Source: an archaeon
Lineage (GTDB): Archaea > Thermoproteota > Nitrososphaeria > Nitrososphaerales > UBA183
DNA: 21,030 bases
NCBI GenBank assembly: GCA_021828185.1
Contig: JAKASI010000016.1
Span: 1-21,030, forward strand
Direction of reading: 5' to 3'
Notes under the pieces: model-generated
What the model saw: only the letters and a program-made list of their open reading frames with translations
Database searches by the model: none
Told to the model about the DNA's origin: nothing
Part shown: piece by piece, positions 20,786 through 21,030 of the stretch
Numbering within the stretch: position 1 is the stretch's first letter
Layout: every line of letters starts with the position of its first letter
Made by a program: the position numbers and the translations under genes

Positions 20786-21030
20786 ACAACACCCGGATGC
20801 CGGGTGTTGTCCCTGCTGAAAGAGTACCCACACGCCGGGTATCACGCGGGGCAATAAACCAATTTTAAGTTCCAGACGGCGGAACTTGTTCCGGCAGGAA
20901 TAGGTTCCAAACCCCGGAACTTACCCGGCTAGAAACAAGTTCGGAACCCCCGAACTGCATCCGGTTTCCGGGCATTGCTTCTCCGTCGGTTATGTCCGGT
21001 AGGCGGACATTGCGGGACATTTCGTTCGTG
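20786..21030. repeat. Array of covarying hairpins with 35-bp-based spacing, continuing past the window
   Basis: Six inverted repeats are centred at about 20798, 20833, 20877, 20912, 20947 and 21001. Spacings are 35, 44, 35, 35 and 54 bp, so most units are in a 35-bp register with 9-bp and 19-bp insertions. In every unit a 5-bp stem sits at the same offset with a 7-nt core between its arms: CACCC/GGGTG, TACCC/GGGTA, GTTCC/GGAAC twice, GTTCG/CGAAC and TGTCC/GGACA. Longer pairing occurs in several units, up to 11 bp in the first. Stem sequences differ but always complement. A 35-bp period is not a multiple of three, which argues against coding repeats. The function is unknown. Confidence 0.7.

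Noticed and set aside
20769..20819. Sixteen-codon cysteine-rich ORF ending in the first hairpin, a possible leader peptide
   Set aside because: No ribosome-binding site or TATA box is at the right distance, and its last codons are simply the palindrome arms. No evidence of translation.
20606..20857. 83-codon plus-strand ORF across the promoter and first hairpins
   Set aside because: It starts upstream of the TATA box, has no recognisable features and crosses structured repeats whose period is not a multiple of three.
20786..21030. CRISPR array
   Set aside because: Units are not identical repeats with unique spacers. Stems vary with compensation and no cas gene is present.

Overview
The window reads as a moderately high-GC archaeal chromosome segment. 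The evidence is of several kinds: archaeosine/preQ0 genes, a divergent archaeal NAD-kinase-like gene, an AbrB-PhoU phosphate regulator, an AF1577-like radical SAM enzyme, and a tRNA interrupted by two introns. Many genes start with ATG, GTG or TTG about 24-33 nt downstream of a TATA-like box and lack a Shine-Dalgarno, which suggests leaderless transcripts. Multiple tRNA introns, one at a non-canonical site, point to the TACK branch (Nitrososphaerota/Thermoproteota-like). That placement is inference; no rRNA or marker gene is present to fix it.

Layout. 1-110: hairpins, no gene. 111-227 (-): tRNA-Gly(CCC) with an anticodon-loop intron and a T-loop intron, divergent from a LAGLIDADG-like ORF (321-734). 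782-3056 (+): deazaguanine operon, with queD (carrying an unusual N-terminal nuclease-like domain), queC and folE2/mptA overlapping end to end. 3105-4757 (+): DUF72 protein and an NAD-kinase-like protein. 4763-9378 (-): complete phosphate uptake operon pstS-pstC-pstA-pstB-phoU. Divergent from it is an AbrB-PhoU regulator (9654-10691). The intergenic region holds both TATA boxes and a perfect 7-5-7 palindrome upstream of pstS. 10717-11655: winged-helix-like regulator and small membrane protein. 11665-11703: strong hairpin terminator. 11710-12825 (-): orphan coiled-coil protein, divergent from a two-gene membrane operon (12922-15250: small membrane protein and APC-type permease). 15222-16523 (-): CPA-type antiporter homologue, overlapping the permease gene tail to tail. 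16765-17724: terpenoid-cyclase-like alpha/alpha-toroid protein. 17754-19186: DUF167 protein and a radical SAM/SPASM enzyme. 19432-19893: RelB/RelE-type toxin-antitoxin pair, flanked by two copies (about 73% identical over 37 nt) of a tRNA-like or mobile repeat. 20124-20576: unrecognised small basic protein.

20577-21030 has no convincing gene. It holds a strong TATA box followed by a striking array of six hairpins. Four of the five steps between hairpin centres that could be in register fit a 35-bp period (35, 44, 35, 35, 54 bp). The stems sit at the same offset in each unit but differ in sequence with compensatory changes. The array appears to run off the end of the window and is the most unusual structure here.

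Functionally, the first third makes preQ0, the archaeosine precursor (QueE is not in the window). The middle third imports phosphate and signals its status. The rest is accessory: transporters, an orphan peptide-modifying-type radical SAM enzyme, a toxin-antitoxin pair with flanking repeats, and the hairpin array.
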